From contig DFEL01000062.1 of NCBI GenBank assembly GCA_002369055.1, positions 1 to 17,097 of the forward strand: a stretch of 17,097 nucleotides of DNA. The letters run 5' to 3'. Below the pieces are notes generated by a model that searched no databases, was not told the DNA's origin, and saw only the letters and a program-made list of their open reading frames with translations. This document shows positions 6,465 through 14,778 of this stretch, one piece after another. Position 1 is the first letter of the stretch, and each line of letters starts with the position of its first letter. A program made the translations under genes and the position numbers. The DNA comes from Cyanobacteria bacterium UBA3803. GTDB lineage: Bacteria; Cyanobacteriota; Vampirovibrionia; Gastranaerophilales; Gastranaerophilaceae.

Positions 6465-8396
6465 TTGAACTCGCTTAAATATATATACAGATTTATATGC
6501 ATAACTATATTGCTTGTTGTAACTGCGACAAGTTCATTTGCGATAGAAGATAATGAAGCAGTAAAACCTGTTAAAAAGCCTTTGGTTTCAATAGATGATG
6601 ACGCTAAAATGTATATCAAAGATATTGAAATATCAGGTTTTAATGTGATTAAACCTGAATATATTTTGGAAAAAATGCAAATGCATTCAGGCGATGTTTA
6701 CGATAGAAATTTGTTGCAAACAGACTTAAAACGTATATATCAAACAGGTTTTTTCTCTGACAAATTAAAAGCAATTCCAATAAAAAATGCGGATAATACA
6801 ATAACTTTAAGGCTAATTCTTGAAGAAAACATGCCTGTTACCGATTTTACAATTGAAGGTAATACCGTTGTTTCAACTGAGGAAATACTATCCTATTTAT
6901 TACCCCTAAGAGGCAAACCTCAAAATGTTTCTCAGATAAATGAAGCAATAGAAAATATCCAAAATTGTTATGCAAGCAAAGGTTATATTTTAGCAAGAAT
7001 TAGCGAATTTTATGACGATCCTGACGGTGTGGTAAATCTGAAATTATCCGAAGGTATTATTAATTCAATATCAATAAGCGGGAATGAGAAGACTAAAGAG
7101 TATGTTATTCAACGTAACATATTGACCGAACCCGGCATGGTTTACAATGAAAATTTACTAAAAGCAGATTTGGTACGCCTTTACGCAACACAGGCTTTTA
7201 AAGATGTAAATCGTGAAATTGAACCTTCATTGGAAAATCCTGATGCTTATGATATTACAATCGACGTTAAAGAGCAGCGTTCCGCAACGTTATCTTTAGG
7301 TGCAGGTATTGATTCCGCAACAGGTTTCTTTGGTTCTGTCGGTGTTTCGGATAATAACTTTAGAGGGCGTGGTCAAAGGGTAAGTGCAAATTTCTTAGCC
7401 GGTACAGGTGTTGTTATGAGTGACTCATCTGTTTTAAGCCGTGCAAATTTGCAAGCAGAAATTAACTTCTTTGAACCTTATTTTTTAAATGCGGATAATT
7501 CACTTTCTGCAAAATTATTTTTCAGAGATTTTGGTTCTTATCAAGTTCCTTTGGCAATGGAACAAAGATTTGGCGGCGAAATTGGTATTGCACACAGGGT
7601 TAAAGAAAATCCTAATTTATCGGCTACATTTACATTGGGTGCAGAAAATGTAAATGTTAGAGAAGGTGATTATAATGCTTTAAGGAGATTGGCAATAGCA
7701 AAAACACCTTCAGGTGCTATTTTTGATGAAGCAAGATTTAGGAAAATGCGTAATGAGCAACTGGAAGGTGGTTTCTTTATTTCATTAGCACCGGGATTGG
7801 TATATGATACTCGTGACAGTTCTGTAAATACAAGGAATGGTGTTTTAGCAAGTGTTAAATTTTCAGAAAATGTTGCATTAGACGGATTTAACAAGACACA
7901 TGGTAAACTGCAAGGGTCTATTAAACGTTACTTCCCTGTAATGAGTAAATCTGCATTTTCTTTAACTGCTAAAGCAGGTGGTATTATTCATGGTGCGGAG
8001 CATACTCCTGAAGTTATGCAATACAGACTTGGAGGCCCATATACAATCAGAGGGTATAGAATGGGTACGGTTGGAACAGGTCGTGCTTATGTAATGGGTT
8101 CTGCTGAATTAAATACGCCACTGTTATTCTTAGATAGGATTAAAAAAGTACCGTTCTTTGATAATTTAAAATTGTCATTCTTTGTTGATGCAGGTAAAGT
8201 GTTCCATGCTGATAATGTAACAAATTATTTATATAACAGACCCGGACAGGCTATATCTGCCGGTGTTGGTTTAAAAATTTATATTCCGGGACTTGGCCCA
8301 TTGTCAATTGACTACGGTGTTCCGATTACAAATCCGATGGATGCTACTCGTAGAAGCGGTTACTTCACATTCGGTGTTGGTGATATGATGTATTAG
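6465..8396 (+). CDS. bamA: Outer membrane protein assembly factor BamA (Omp85) with three POTRA domains
   Basis: BamA inserts beta-barrel proteins into the outer membrane. The start is a TTG at 6465, preceded by AGGG (6453-6456); it gives a clean signal peptide with K5 and R9, a hydrophobic core at 10-21 and a cleavage site after SFA (24-26). Three POTRA domains follow, at about 50-122, 123-198 and 199-275, each opening with an 'I..I.I.GN'-type strand (SGFN 57-60, EGN 131-133, SGN near 205). The barrel occupies about 276-643 and has the conserved R529-G530-Y531 of loop 6 and a C-terminal strand ending in GYFTFGVGDMMY, with Tyr rather than Phe last. Three POTRAs, instead of the proteobacterial five, match cyanobacterial Omp85. 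The skp-like chaperone gene follows after 20 nt, so they form one unit. Confidence 0.94.
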   Translation: MNSLKYIYRFICITILLVVTATSSFAIEDNEAVKPVKKPLVSIDDDAKMYIKDIEISGFNVIKPEYILEKMQMHSGDVYDRNLLQTDLKRIYQTGFFSDKLKAIPIKNADNTITLRLILEENMPVTDFTIEGNTVVSTEEILSYLLPLRGKPQNVSQINEAIENIQNCYASKGYILARISEFYDDPDGVVNLKLSEGIINSISISGNEKTKEYVIQRNILTEPGMVYNENLLKADLVRLYATQAFKDVNREIEPSLENPDAYDITIDVKEQRSATLSLGAGIDSATGFFGSVGVSDNNFRGRGQRVSANFLAGTGVVMSDSSVLSRANLQAEINFFEPYFLNADNSLSAKLFFRDFGSYQVPLAMEQRFGGEIGIAHRVKENPNLSATFTLGAENVNVREGDYNALRRLAIAKTPSGAIFDEARFRKMRNEQLEGGFFISLAPGLVYDTRDSSVNTRNGVLASVKFSENVALDGFNKTHGKLQGSIKRYFPVMSKSAFSLTAKAGGIIHGAEHTPEVMQYRLGGPYTIRGYRMGTVGTGRAYVMGSAELNTPLLFLDRIKKVPFFDNLKLSFFVDAGKVFHADNVTNYLYNRPGQAISAGVGLKIYIPGLGPLSIDYGVPITNPMDATRRSGYFTFGVGDMMY

Positions 8397-8416
8397 TATT
8401 AAATAGGAGTAATAAA

Positions 8417-8869
8417 ATGAAATTAAAAAGTACGATTATTGCATTAGTTATGACATTTATTGCGGTTAGCAATACGCAAGTTTTTGCAGAAGGAGTAGGT
8501 TATATTGATTATAAAAAAGTTCAAGACAATTATTCTTTTGCTCAAAACGCTGCAAAAGAAGTTGACGCTAAAGGACTTGAGTTACAACAATTTTTGGTTG
8601 ATAAAGAAAAACAATATAAATCTTTGGATACTCCATTAAAAAAACAAAATTTTGAAGAAAAAACAAAAAAAGAATTTGAAGCAAAACAATCTGCTTATGT
8701 AACATTTAAACTAAAAAAAGAAGAAGAAGTCTATAATAAAATTCAAGCAGCAACAAAACAGGTTCTTGTAGAACAAAAATTAGATGCAATTTTTGATTAT
8801 AGAGTAATTTTCGTTGGCGGTCTTGATGTTACTGATTTAGTTATAAATAAATTAAAAACAGGCAAATAG
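8417..8869 (+). CDS. Periplasmic chaperone of the Skp/OmpH family
   Basis: Skp-type proteins are trimeric periplasmic holdases that carry unfolded outer membrane proteins to BamA. The 150-residue length fits. A signal peptide is clear: K2 and K4, hydrophobic core at about 6-18, cleavage after VFA (22-24). The mature part opens with the family's VGYIDYKKV strand (27-35), continues with a long, Lys/Glu/Gln-rich coiled-coil hairpin (about 42-118) that forms the chaperone arm, and ends with the strand/helix block AIFDYRVIFVGGLDVTDLV. This C-terminus resembles the 'G.DIT..V...L' ending of OmpH proteins. AGGAG precedes the ATG by 6 nt. It follows bamA by 20 nt, the classic pairing, and precedes the FlhA-like gene by 41 nt. 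Confidence 0.9.
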   Translation: MKLKSTIIALVMTFIAVSNTQVFAEGVGYIDYKKVQDNYSFAQNAAKEVDAKGLELQQFLVDKEKQYKSLDTPLKKQNFEEKTKKEFEAKQSAYVTFKLKKEEEVYNKIQAATKQVLVEQKLDAIFDYRVIFVGGLDVTDLVINKLKTGK

Positions 8870-8910
8870 TTATATTTATGAATAAATAAAAAAGTAAGGA
8901 TAAAACAAAA

Positions 8911-10374
8911 ATGGCAAATAAAAATTCAAAATTACAGTATGTTATTAAAACAGTTCCGAGTGAAAGCACATTACCGTTACAAAATCTTTTGAATGAAATG
9001 GCAGAAGATGGCTGGGACTTGTATAGCATGAGCGAAGTAGAAACTGATGATGGCTTTCAATATAATTGTATTTTTGTAAAAGAAGCTGATGTAGAAAATA
9101 CTTTTGACGATGTTGTAAATATTACAGCGTTTAAAAGTAAAATGGAAAAAATGTTATCCGCAAAGCTTTCACCTTATGAAACTTGCCGTGATATTCAGGC
9201 AAAAATAAGAGAACAAAAGAAAAAGATTGCCAAAATAAAGGGTCAACTGGAAAAAGAAGAAGCAGGCACTCAACAAAGAAAAAATCTAAATGATAAAATG
9301 TCTGCTGCCATAAAAGAGTTAGAAAATTTACAACAAAATTTAATTAAGGCTATATCACCTGATGCAATGTTTTCAACTTTGCAATTAGAAAAATTTTCTA
9401 TTCATTTAAGCGAACAAATTTTGGAATTTGTTTCACCCGATAATGAAAATGATTTGTTAAGTGAAACAGTTAAAACAAGACAAAAAATTGCAGATGATTT
9501 AGGTTACGTAATTCCGAAAATTATATTCAGAGATGATGATATGCTTGCACCTTATGAATTTTCAATAGATATCAGAGGTTTGAGTGTTTTGAATTCTTTT
9601 GTATACCCAAAACATATAATGTTTTTCCAAGAAGATATAAACTTCAAAGGAAAGAAAAAAGACCATTACACAGATTATGATGTGATTACCGGTAAAAAAG
9701 TTGTTTGGATTCCGGAAGAAAAAACAAAAGATTTTTGGGAAAAGGGCATGACTCCGTCAGAATATATTGCAAGAGCAGTAGAATTTGTTGCAATTAAATA
9801 TATCGACGAATTATTGGATTACGAAGATGTAAATAAGTACGTTGAAATTGTATCTCAAAAAAATCCATATTTGGTTGATAACATTATTCCTGATTTTATT
9901 TCAATGGCAGAATTAAGATATATTCTTGTAAGCCTTATAAGAGAACAAGTTTCAATAAAAGATATCGTTTATGTATTTGAAAAAATAAATGATTTTTCTG
10001 ATGAAGCAAGCAAAGAGGCTTTACTGGATAAGATAAGATTTTCACTTGCAAGATATATTACAAGCCGTTATGCCAATATTGACGGTATTATTCAAGGCCT
10101 TGAAATGAAAGAAAAAACAATGGCGGATTTGTTTGGCGAAACAGATGACATGGACAGTGTTGTTCGTGTTGATGGTGACAAAGTTGAAAAAATAGCATTG
10201 AAATTGTTAAAATTTGCGAAAGAAAATGATATTGATAATATTATTTTGATTGTTCCTTTAGAAATACGTCACATGGTATTTATTGTTTTATCGCAATATA
10301 TCAATACTTTAACAGTATTGGCTCAAGAAGAAGTAACGAATTATTACAATTTTGAAATAATTGGGGAGGTATAG
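8911..10374 (+). CDS. Membrane-less FlhA/SctV cytoplasmic-domain protein with DUF4177-like N-terminus (487 aa)
   Basis: Residues about 150-487 match the whole cytoplasmic half of the type III export gate (FHIPEP family). Examples are the SETVKTRQKIADDLGYVIPK block with IIFRDDDMLAPYEFSIDIRG (185-223), VVWIPEE...KGMTPSEYIARAVEF (264-292), ELLDYEDVNKYVEIV (300-314), PDFISMAELRYILVSLIREQ followed by VSIKDIVYVFEKI (327-359), and a last subdomain IILIVPLEIRHMVFIVLSQYINTL with NYYNFEII (444-484). In FlhA this part forms a nonameric ring that receives substrates and chaperones. The roughly 300-residue membrane region of FlhA is absent. Instead there is an N-terminal DUF4177-like fold (about 8-57, with the AEDGWDLYSM block) and a Lys/Glu coiled coil (about 92-147). 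No signal peptide or membrane helix is seen, so it should be cytosolic. No other type III secretion or flagellar gene is nearby. AAGGA lies 10 nt before the start. Family membership is strong; function is unknown. Confidence 0.85.
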   Translation: MANKNSKLQYVIKTVPSESTLPLQNLLNEMAEDGWDLYSMSEVETDDGFQYNCIFVKEADVENTFDDVVNITAFKSKMEKMLSAKLSPYETCRDIQAKIREQKKKIAKIKGQLEKEEAGTQQRKNLNDKMSAAIKELENLQQNLIKAISPDAMFSTLQLEKFSIHLSEQILEFVSPDNENDLLSETVKTRQKIADDLGYVIPKIIFRDDDMLAPYEFSIDIRGLSVLNSFVYPKHIMFFQEDINFKGKKKDHYTDYDVITGKKVVWIPEEKTKDFWEKGMTPSEYIARAVEFVAIKYIDELLDYEDVNKYVEIVSQKNPYLVDNIIPDFISMAELRYILVSLIREQVSIKDIVYVFEKINDFSDEASKEALLDKIRFSLARYITSRYANIDGIIQGLEMKEKTMADLFGETDDMDSVVRVDGDKVEKIALKLLKFAKENDIDNIILIVPLEIRHMVFIVLSQYINTLTVLAQEEVTNYYNFEIIGEV

Positions 10375-10409
10375 TAGCAAATTATTTTTTTAGGCTACTT
10401 AAAACAGAT

Positions 10410-12689
10410 ATGAAAATACATGCTATATCAAACCCAATTAGACCAAATCGCACAAACAGCGTAAGTTTCGGAAGAAAATTAAAGGAAGAAGAAAAACCTG
10501 AATACTCTAAAGCAATCCATGACGCATTAGACTATTTGGAAGTTAAGAATTTATCAATGATTGTTCACGGTTCAAGTTTTCCATCAGATAAACGTGATAC
10601 ATCAATAGGTTCGCCTTATTCTAAAGGTGCAGATAAATTTGTGGATTTCTTAAAATTAAACGGATTTAACGCAATTCAATTAGGACCTGGCGGAACAATC
10701 GGTAAAAAGGATAATTCACCTTATATTTCAAAAGTATTTGCAAAAAATGAATTGTTTATTGATATGGAACAATTAAAATCGAAGAAATATGCAAATATTT
10801 TATCGGATAAAACATACAACGAACTGACAACTCAAAATAAAGGTTCAAAAGATAAAAATTATAATTATACAAACTTTGATAAAGCGTTTGGCAATTATGA
10901 AAAAGCTATGAATGAAGCTTACGGTAATTTTACAGCAAAAGTTAATGCTAAAGATAAAGACGCTTTGAAATTAAATAAAGAGTTTGAAGCATTTAAGAAA
11001 GAAAATAAAAACTGGGTAGAAAGTGACGGGCTGTTTAAAGTTCTTTCAAAAGTAAACGATTCAGAAGATTTCGAAAAATGGAATGAAACAGATAAAAATC
11101 TTCCTCAAAATTTAAAAGCGGGAGATGCTAAAGCGAAAGAACGTCATGCCGAATTAATGCAAAAATACGGTAAAGAAATTGACGAAAATTCATTTATACA
11201 GTTTGTTGCAGATAAACAATTAAAAGAAAACAATAATAAAAGAAAAGAAATTGGATTTAATTACATTGGCGACTTGCTTGTAGGTTTTAACCAAAGTGAT
11301 GTATGGGCAAATCAAGGTGCATTTTTAAAAGGCTGGAAATTAGGTTGTCCGTATGGTGGGGTAAATAATGGCCCACAAACTTGGGGTATACCTGTTTTAG
11401 ATCCTAAAAAATTATTCAAAGAAGATGGTTCTTTAGGCGAAAGCGGTAAATTGTTAAAAGAAAAAGTTGCTTATTCGTTAAAGAATTATGATAACGTAAG
11501 AATTGACCATGCTTTAGGTTTGGTTGACCCTTATGTGTATAAAGAAGATACAGTTGTAAAAGAGCCGAACGGTGAAGTTAGACGTGACAGATTGTGGGCT
11601 AATAATGTATCTTATATGCATGATGTTGATCCGCAAGGTAATTTCAAAAAAGTTTTAAGCAAAATAGTTCTTCCTACATTTAAAGAATATGGTGCTGATA
11701 AAAATGAGGCAGTATGGGAAGATTTATGTTCAACAACTCAAGCCTTTAATGATATATATCACGGTCAAGAACATTTGCCCGGTATAACTCAAACTGAATG
11801 GAGAAGGGCAGAAAATACACCTCGTGATAATTGGACTCTTGTTGGTTCTCATGACTCGACTCCTGCAAGTAATATGGTTCAAAGAGATGGTACAAGATAT
11901 TCTGATTCTTGGAATGTTGATTATCTTTCAGGTTACTTGAATCCTGATCCTATAAAAGGCAAAGAACGTGCAGAATATAAGGATAAAATTGTAAACAGTC
12001 CACAAGAACATGTTAAGGCTAAATTTACAGAATTATTCAGAAGTTCAAAAAATCTTCAAATGATGTTCGTAGATTTCTTCGGAATTGATAAAACTTACAA
12101 CAGAGGCGGTCAAGATCATCCTGAAAATTGGAAATTACGTGTAGATAATGACTTTGAAGATGATTATTACCGTGCTTTACAAGATAAAAACAGTTATGCC
12201 TTAAATATGCCTGAATTGTTATCACAAGCAGTAAAGGCTAAAGCACAAATGGAAGTTGCTAAGAATCCTCACAGAGCAGATGAAATCAGAAATAATCTTG
12301 ATAAAAAATTAAATCCTTTAATTTCTACATTAGACAAATATACTGAAGTTTTAAAGGAGAAGGAAGAAATTCCTGAAGCAAAACCTGTTTCAGAACCTCA
12401 AAAATCAAAAAATGAAGGTATAAGCGAAAAAAAAGACAGTACAGGTGAAGTAAAAGAAGCCAGAAAAGAAGCAACTGTTGGTAATAAAGCAGATGTAACC
12501 GTTAAAAAAACAGAAGAAAAAGCACAAACTGTTGAAGAAAATAAGATAAAAAAGTCAAGTAAATCAAACAGTACAGCATCGTTATTGGGTGCAGCAGTTG
12601 TAGCAACAGTCATTTTAAATGTAGTAAATAAAATTAAAGATAAGATAAAAGCCAAAAAGCAAGAAAAAGCAATGGCACAGAATGTGTAA
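10410..12689 (+). CDS. malQ: 4-alpha-glucanotransferase (MalQ-like, GH77) with N-terminal tag and C-terminal membrane segment
   Basis: The enzyme transfers glucan chains between maltodextrins or glycogen. The GH77 core spans about 45-640: VHGSSFPS (52-59), a GDLLVGFNQSDVWAN block, GPQTWGIPVLDP, and the catalytic triad as RIDH (nucleophile D366), WEDL (acid/base E437) and SHDS (D482). At 759 residues it is longer than the usual 500-700. The extra parts are at the ends. The first 23 residues hold NPIRPNRTNSVSFGRK, a low-complexity tag. After about residue 650 comes a Glu/Lys/Ser/Thr-rich linker, then a hydrophobic stretch at 723-739 (ASLLGAAVVATVILNVV) and a Lys-rich tail, a pattern typical of a C-terminal membrane anchor. 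No good Shine-Dalgarno is present at this start. It follows the FlhA-like gene by 35 nt and is closed by a strong terminator. Confidence 0.88.
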   Translation: MKIHAISNPIRPNRTNSVSFGRKLKEEEKPEYSKAIHDALDYLEVKNLSMIVHGSSFPSDKRDTSIGSPYSKGADKFVDFLKLNGFNAIQLGPGGTIGKKDNSPYISKVFAKNELFIDMEQLKSKKYANILSDKTYNELTTQNKGSKDKNYNYTNFDKAFGNYEKAMNEAYGNFTAKVNAKDKDALKLNKEFEAFKKENKNWVESDGLFKVLSKVNDSEDFEKWNETDKNLPQNLKAGDAKAKERHAELMQKYGKEIDENSFIQFVADKQLKENNNKRKEIGFNYIGDLLVGFNQSDVWANQGAFLKGWKLGCPYGGVNNGPQTWGIPVLDPKKLFKEDGSLGESGKLLKEKVAYSLKNYDNVRIDHALGLVDPYVYKEDTVVKEPNGEVRRDRLWANNVSYMHDVDPQGNFKKVLSKIVLPTFKEYGADKNEAVWEDLCSTTQAFNDIYHGQEHLPGITQTEWRRAENTPRDNWTLVGSHDSTPASNMVQRDGTRYSDSWNVDYLSGYLNPDPIKGKERAEYKDKIVNSPQEHVKAKFTELFRSSKNLQMMFVDFFGIDKTYNRGGQDHPENWKLRVDNDFEDDYYRALQDKNSYALNMPELLSQAVKAKAQMEVAKNPHRADEIRNNLDKKLNPLISTLDKYTEVLKEKEEIPEAKPVSEPQKSKNEGISEKKDSTGEVKEARKEATVGNKADVTVKKTEEKAQTVEENKIKKSSKSNSTASLLGAAVVATVILNVVNKIKDKIKAKKQEKAMAQNV

Positions 12690-12695
12690 AGAAAG

Positions 12696-12732
12696 CAACC
12701 GAATGTTATATACAGCATTCGGTTGTTTTTTT
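12696..12732 (+). terminator. Strong intrinsic terminator after malQ
   Basis: caaccgaatg (12696-12705) and cattcggttg (12716-12725) form a perfect 10-bp stem with a 10-nt loop, followed by seven T (12726-12732), a further A and five T. It begins 7 nt after the malQ stop and ends the bamA-to-malQ block. An open frame for nadD reaches back over it, but the real nadD start lies beyond. Confidence 0.93.
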
Positions 12733-12782
12733 ATTTTTGTACAGATTATAGAATTAATTTGTATAAAGAGGTTATTAAAGAC

Positions 12783-13385
12783 ATGAAATTATGCGTTTAT
12801 TGTGGAACATTTAATCCTATTCATAATGTGCATTTGGCAGTTGCAAATTATACAAAGACACATTTTGATTTTGACAATATTTTATTTATTCCCGCATATA
12901 AACCTCCTCATAAGAATATAGATGATGAGCTTGCAAATCATCGTTATAATATGGTGAAGCTTGCTATACAGGGAGTACCCGGCTTTAATATAAGCAATAT
13001 TGAATACAGAAGTGATAAATTTTCGTATACGTATAACACAGTTAAAGAGTTATATAGAATGTATCCTGCCATTGAAGGTAAAATTAATTTTATAATAGGT
13101 ACAGACGCTTTTAAGGAAATTCAAAGTTGGTATAATGCAGAAAAATTAAAGGAACTTCTTAGATTTATTGTTTTTCCGAGAGAAGAAAAAGTTAAGCGTG
13201 AAAAATATGATTATTTTAAAAATTTAGGCTACGATTTTATCATAACAGATATGCCCTATATAAATCTGTCTTCAACAGTTTTAAGAAGTAGAATTAGAAA
13301 TAATAAACCAATAGGTACACTTGTTCCAAAACAAGTTCTGGATTATATAAATAAACACGGACTTTACAAAGATGAAAACAATTGA
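12783..13385 (+). CDS. nadD: Nicotinate-nucleotide adenylyltransferase NadD
   Basis: NadD joins nicotinate mononucleotide and ATP to give deamido-NAD, a late cytoplasmic step of NAD synthesis. The 200-residue length is normal. The nucleotidyltransferase signature is GTFNPIHNVH (8-17) with H14 and H17; IGTD (105-108) and the C-terminal LSSTVLR (162-168, family pattern ISSTxIR) are also present. I chose the ATG at 12783 because it puts the first beta strand (MKLCVYCGTF) at the N-terminus and has AAGAGG (12766-12771) in front. The frame is open further back to 12723, but that stretch lies on the malQ terminator. The gene overlaps yqeK by 14 nt, which is the common nadD-yqeK pairing. Confidence 0.95.
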   Translation: MKLCVYCGTFNPIHNVHLAVANYTKTHFDFDNILFIPAYKPPHKNIDDELANHRYNMVKLAIQGVPGFNISNIEYRSDKFSYTYNTVKELYRMYPAIEGKINFIIGTDAFKEIQSWYNAEKLKELLRFIVFPREEKVKREKYDYFKNLGYDFIITDMPYINLSSTVLRSRIRNNKPIGTLVPKQVLDYINKHGLYKDENN

Positions 13386-13950
13386 TGAAATAAAAAAATG
13401 GTTAAAAGAAAATCTTGACGAAGAAAGATATTTTCACACTTTAGGTGTCGCAAACTGTGCAAAAGATTTAGCAAAAAAATATAATTTAAATGAAGATAAG
13501 GCTTATTTGGCAGGTCTTTTGCATGATTGTGCAAAATGTTATGAAAATGATGTGTTGCGAGAAATTTTAACCGATAAAATGCACTGTAATATGGAAGAAT
13601 TGCTTAATCCAAAAACGTATCATTCGCCTGCTGGTGCCTATCTTGCAAAAGATATGTTTGATGTTGAAGACAAAGAAATTTTAGATTCAATATATTGTCA
13701 TACTGTTGGCAGAGAAAATATGACTGACTTTGAAAAAATTGTTTTTCTTGCTGATAAAATTGAACCAAATACAAGAGATAAAGAATGGCGAAATCATATT
13801 TTATCAATTTTAGAGCAAAAAAATGGACTAAACAAAGCACTTTTAGAGTGTTATGAATATACAATTAAAAGTCTTGTAGATAGAAAATTAAAAATTTGTT
13901 TAACCACAATAAAAATTTATAATGAATTACTTGATAATGTCAATACATAG
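13372..13950 (+). CDS. yqeK: YqeK-type HD-domain hydrolase (probable Ap4A hydrolase)
   Basis: YqeK proteins are HD-superfamily metal-dependent enzymes; members have been shown to split diadenosine tetraphosphate (Ap4A) into two ADP. The 192-residue length fits. The metal ligands are in place: H22 in RYFHT, H51-D52 in LLHDCAK, H84 in YHSPAG, H110 in YCHTVG and D128 in FLADKIEP. The start overlaps the nadD end by 14 nt in another frame, indicating translational coupling. Its last 24 nt overlap the end of holB on the opposite strand, so the two transcripts converge with no space for a separate terminator. Confidence 0.93.
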   Translation: MKTIDEIKKWLKENLDEERYFHTLGVANCAKDLAKKYNLNEDKAYLAGLLHDCAKCYENDVLREILTDKMHCNMEELLNPKTYHSPAGAYLAKDMFDVEDKEILDSIYCHTVGRENMTDFEKIVFLADKIEPNTRDKEWRNHILSILEQKNGLNKALLECYEYTIKSLVDRKLKICLTTIKIYNELLDNVNT

Positions 13951-14778
13951 ATTTTCAAATACATTTAGTGGTGTAACTTTTGCTATAATTTGTCTTTTAG
14001 CATATTCGACAGATTCTATATCGTGTAATAATTTTACTAAAAATTGCTTGTTTTCAAAATTGTTTTTCATTAATGATAAAATATAACTTTGTATTTGTTC
14101 AAGAGTTGCAAGACTGTTTTTAGAAAGGTTATTTAAGTTATTAGCAACTTCAAAAACAGTTTGTCTTTCAAATTCAAAATAGTTTTCAAAGAGGTCTTTT
14201 ATTGGTGTCCAATCAATGTTTTTGTGTTCAAATGTAGGCACAAAGAAACATTGAGAGCGGGAAATAATTGTTGAAATTAAATCATCTTTGTTTCTCGTTA
14301 AGAAAAAGAATGTTGTATTTTGTGGCGGTTCTTCTATTGTTTTTAAAAGAGCGTTTGCAGTTTCTTCTTGAAAGTTAAGATTATTTAATCCTGAAATTTC
14401 GTCATTTTCATCTTTATCACAAAAAATAAAAACTCTATGAAAATCAGATGAGTTTAATAGTGTTTGTTTAACTTGATTGGCTTGTTTTAGTGATATAACT
14501 GTTTTAGAGTCATCATCATCAGGCTTATTGTCTTTTCTTGAAATGGTTAATACAGCGGGGTGTTCACCATTTCTTATCCAATTGCAGTCCAAGCATTCGC
14601 AGTCATAATTTTTATCTTTTTTACAGTTTAAAAGCCTTGCAATATAAAGTGCAAGTTGATATTGAGCATCTATGTCATTTCCGTAAAAAAGAATACTGTG
14701 TGCAATAGATTTATTAGGATTTTTAATGCCATTTTCAAAATAGTTTATCAAAAACGGATATTTATCTGATAAGTGCAT
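13927..14778 (-). CDS. holB: DNA polymerase III delta' subunit (clamp loader)
   Basis: The delta' subunit is part of the clamp loader that opens and loads the sliding clamp. The AAA+ fold is recognisable, but the P-loop is degenerate (LFYGNDIDAQYQ, about 30-41, no Lys), as is usual for delta'. A zinc module is present with C52, C60, C62 and C65. ANALLKTIEEPP (141-152) and TIISRSQ (170-176), with R174 as the possible arginine finger, are family signatures. A short insertion (about 121-138) precedes the ANALLK block. The frame is open to an ATG at 14799, but I prefer the ATG at 14778 (283 aa) because GAGGTG lies just upstream of it and none precedes the longer start. The start overlaps the holA end by 17 nt. 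The sequence is divergent, so delta' rather than DnaX rests on the missing P-loop Lys and the holA neighbour. Confidence 0.88.
   Translation of the reverse strand: MHLSDKYPFLINYFENGIKNPNKSIAHSILFYGNDIDAQYQLALYIARLLNCKKDKNYDCECLDCNWIRNGEHPAVLTISRKDNKPDDDDSKTVISLKQANQVKQTLLNSSDFHRVFIFCDKDENDEISGLNNLNFQEETANALLKTIEEPPQNTTFFFLTRNKDDLISTIISRSQCFFVPTFEHKNIDWTPIKDLFENYFEFERQTVFEVANNLNNLSKNSLATLEQIQSYILSLMKNNFENKQFLVKLLHDIESVEYAKRQIIAKVTPLNVFENLCIDIIK

Noticed and set aside
10373..10399. Terminator between the FlhA-domain gene and malQ
   Set aside because: The only stem is agtagc/gctact (6 bp) with a 15-nt loop and no following T-run, too weak to count as an intrinsic terminator.
12398..12718. Minus-strand open frame of 106 residues at the malQ end
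   Set aside because: It is the antisense of the Lys/Glu-rich malQ linker and starts within the terminator hairpin. The Phe/Leu/Ser-rich translation is an artefact of the opposite strand.
12723..12782. Longer nadD start at 12723 adding 20 residues
   Set aside because: That stretch begins inside the second arm of the malQ terminator and adds residues before the family's first strand. The ATG at 12783 has a binding site and the normal family start.
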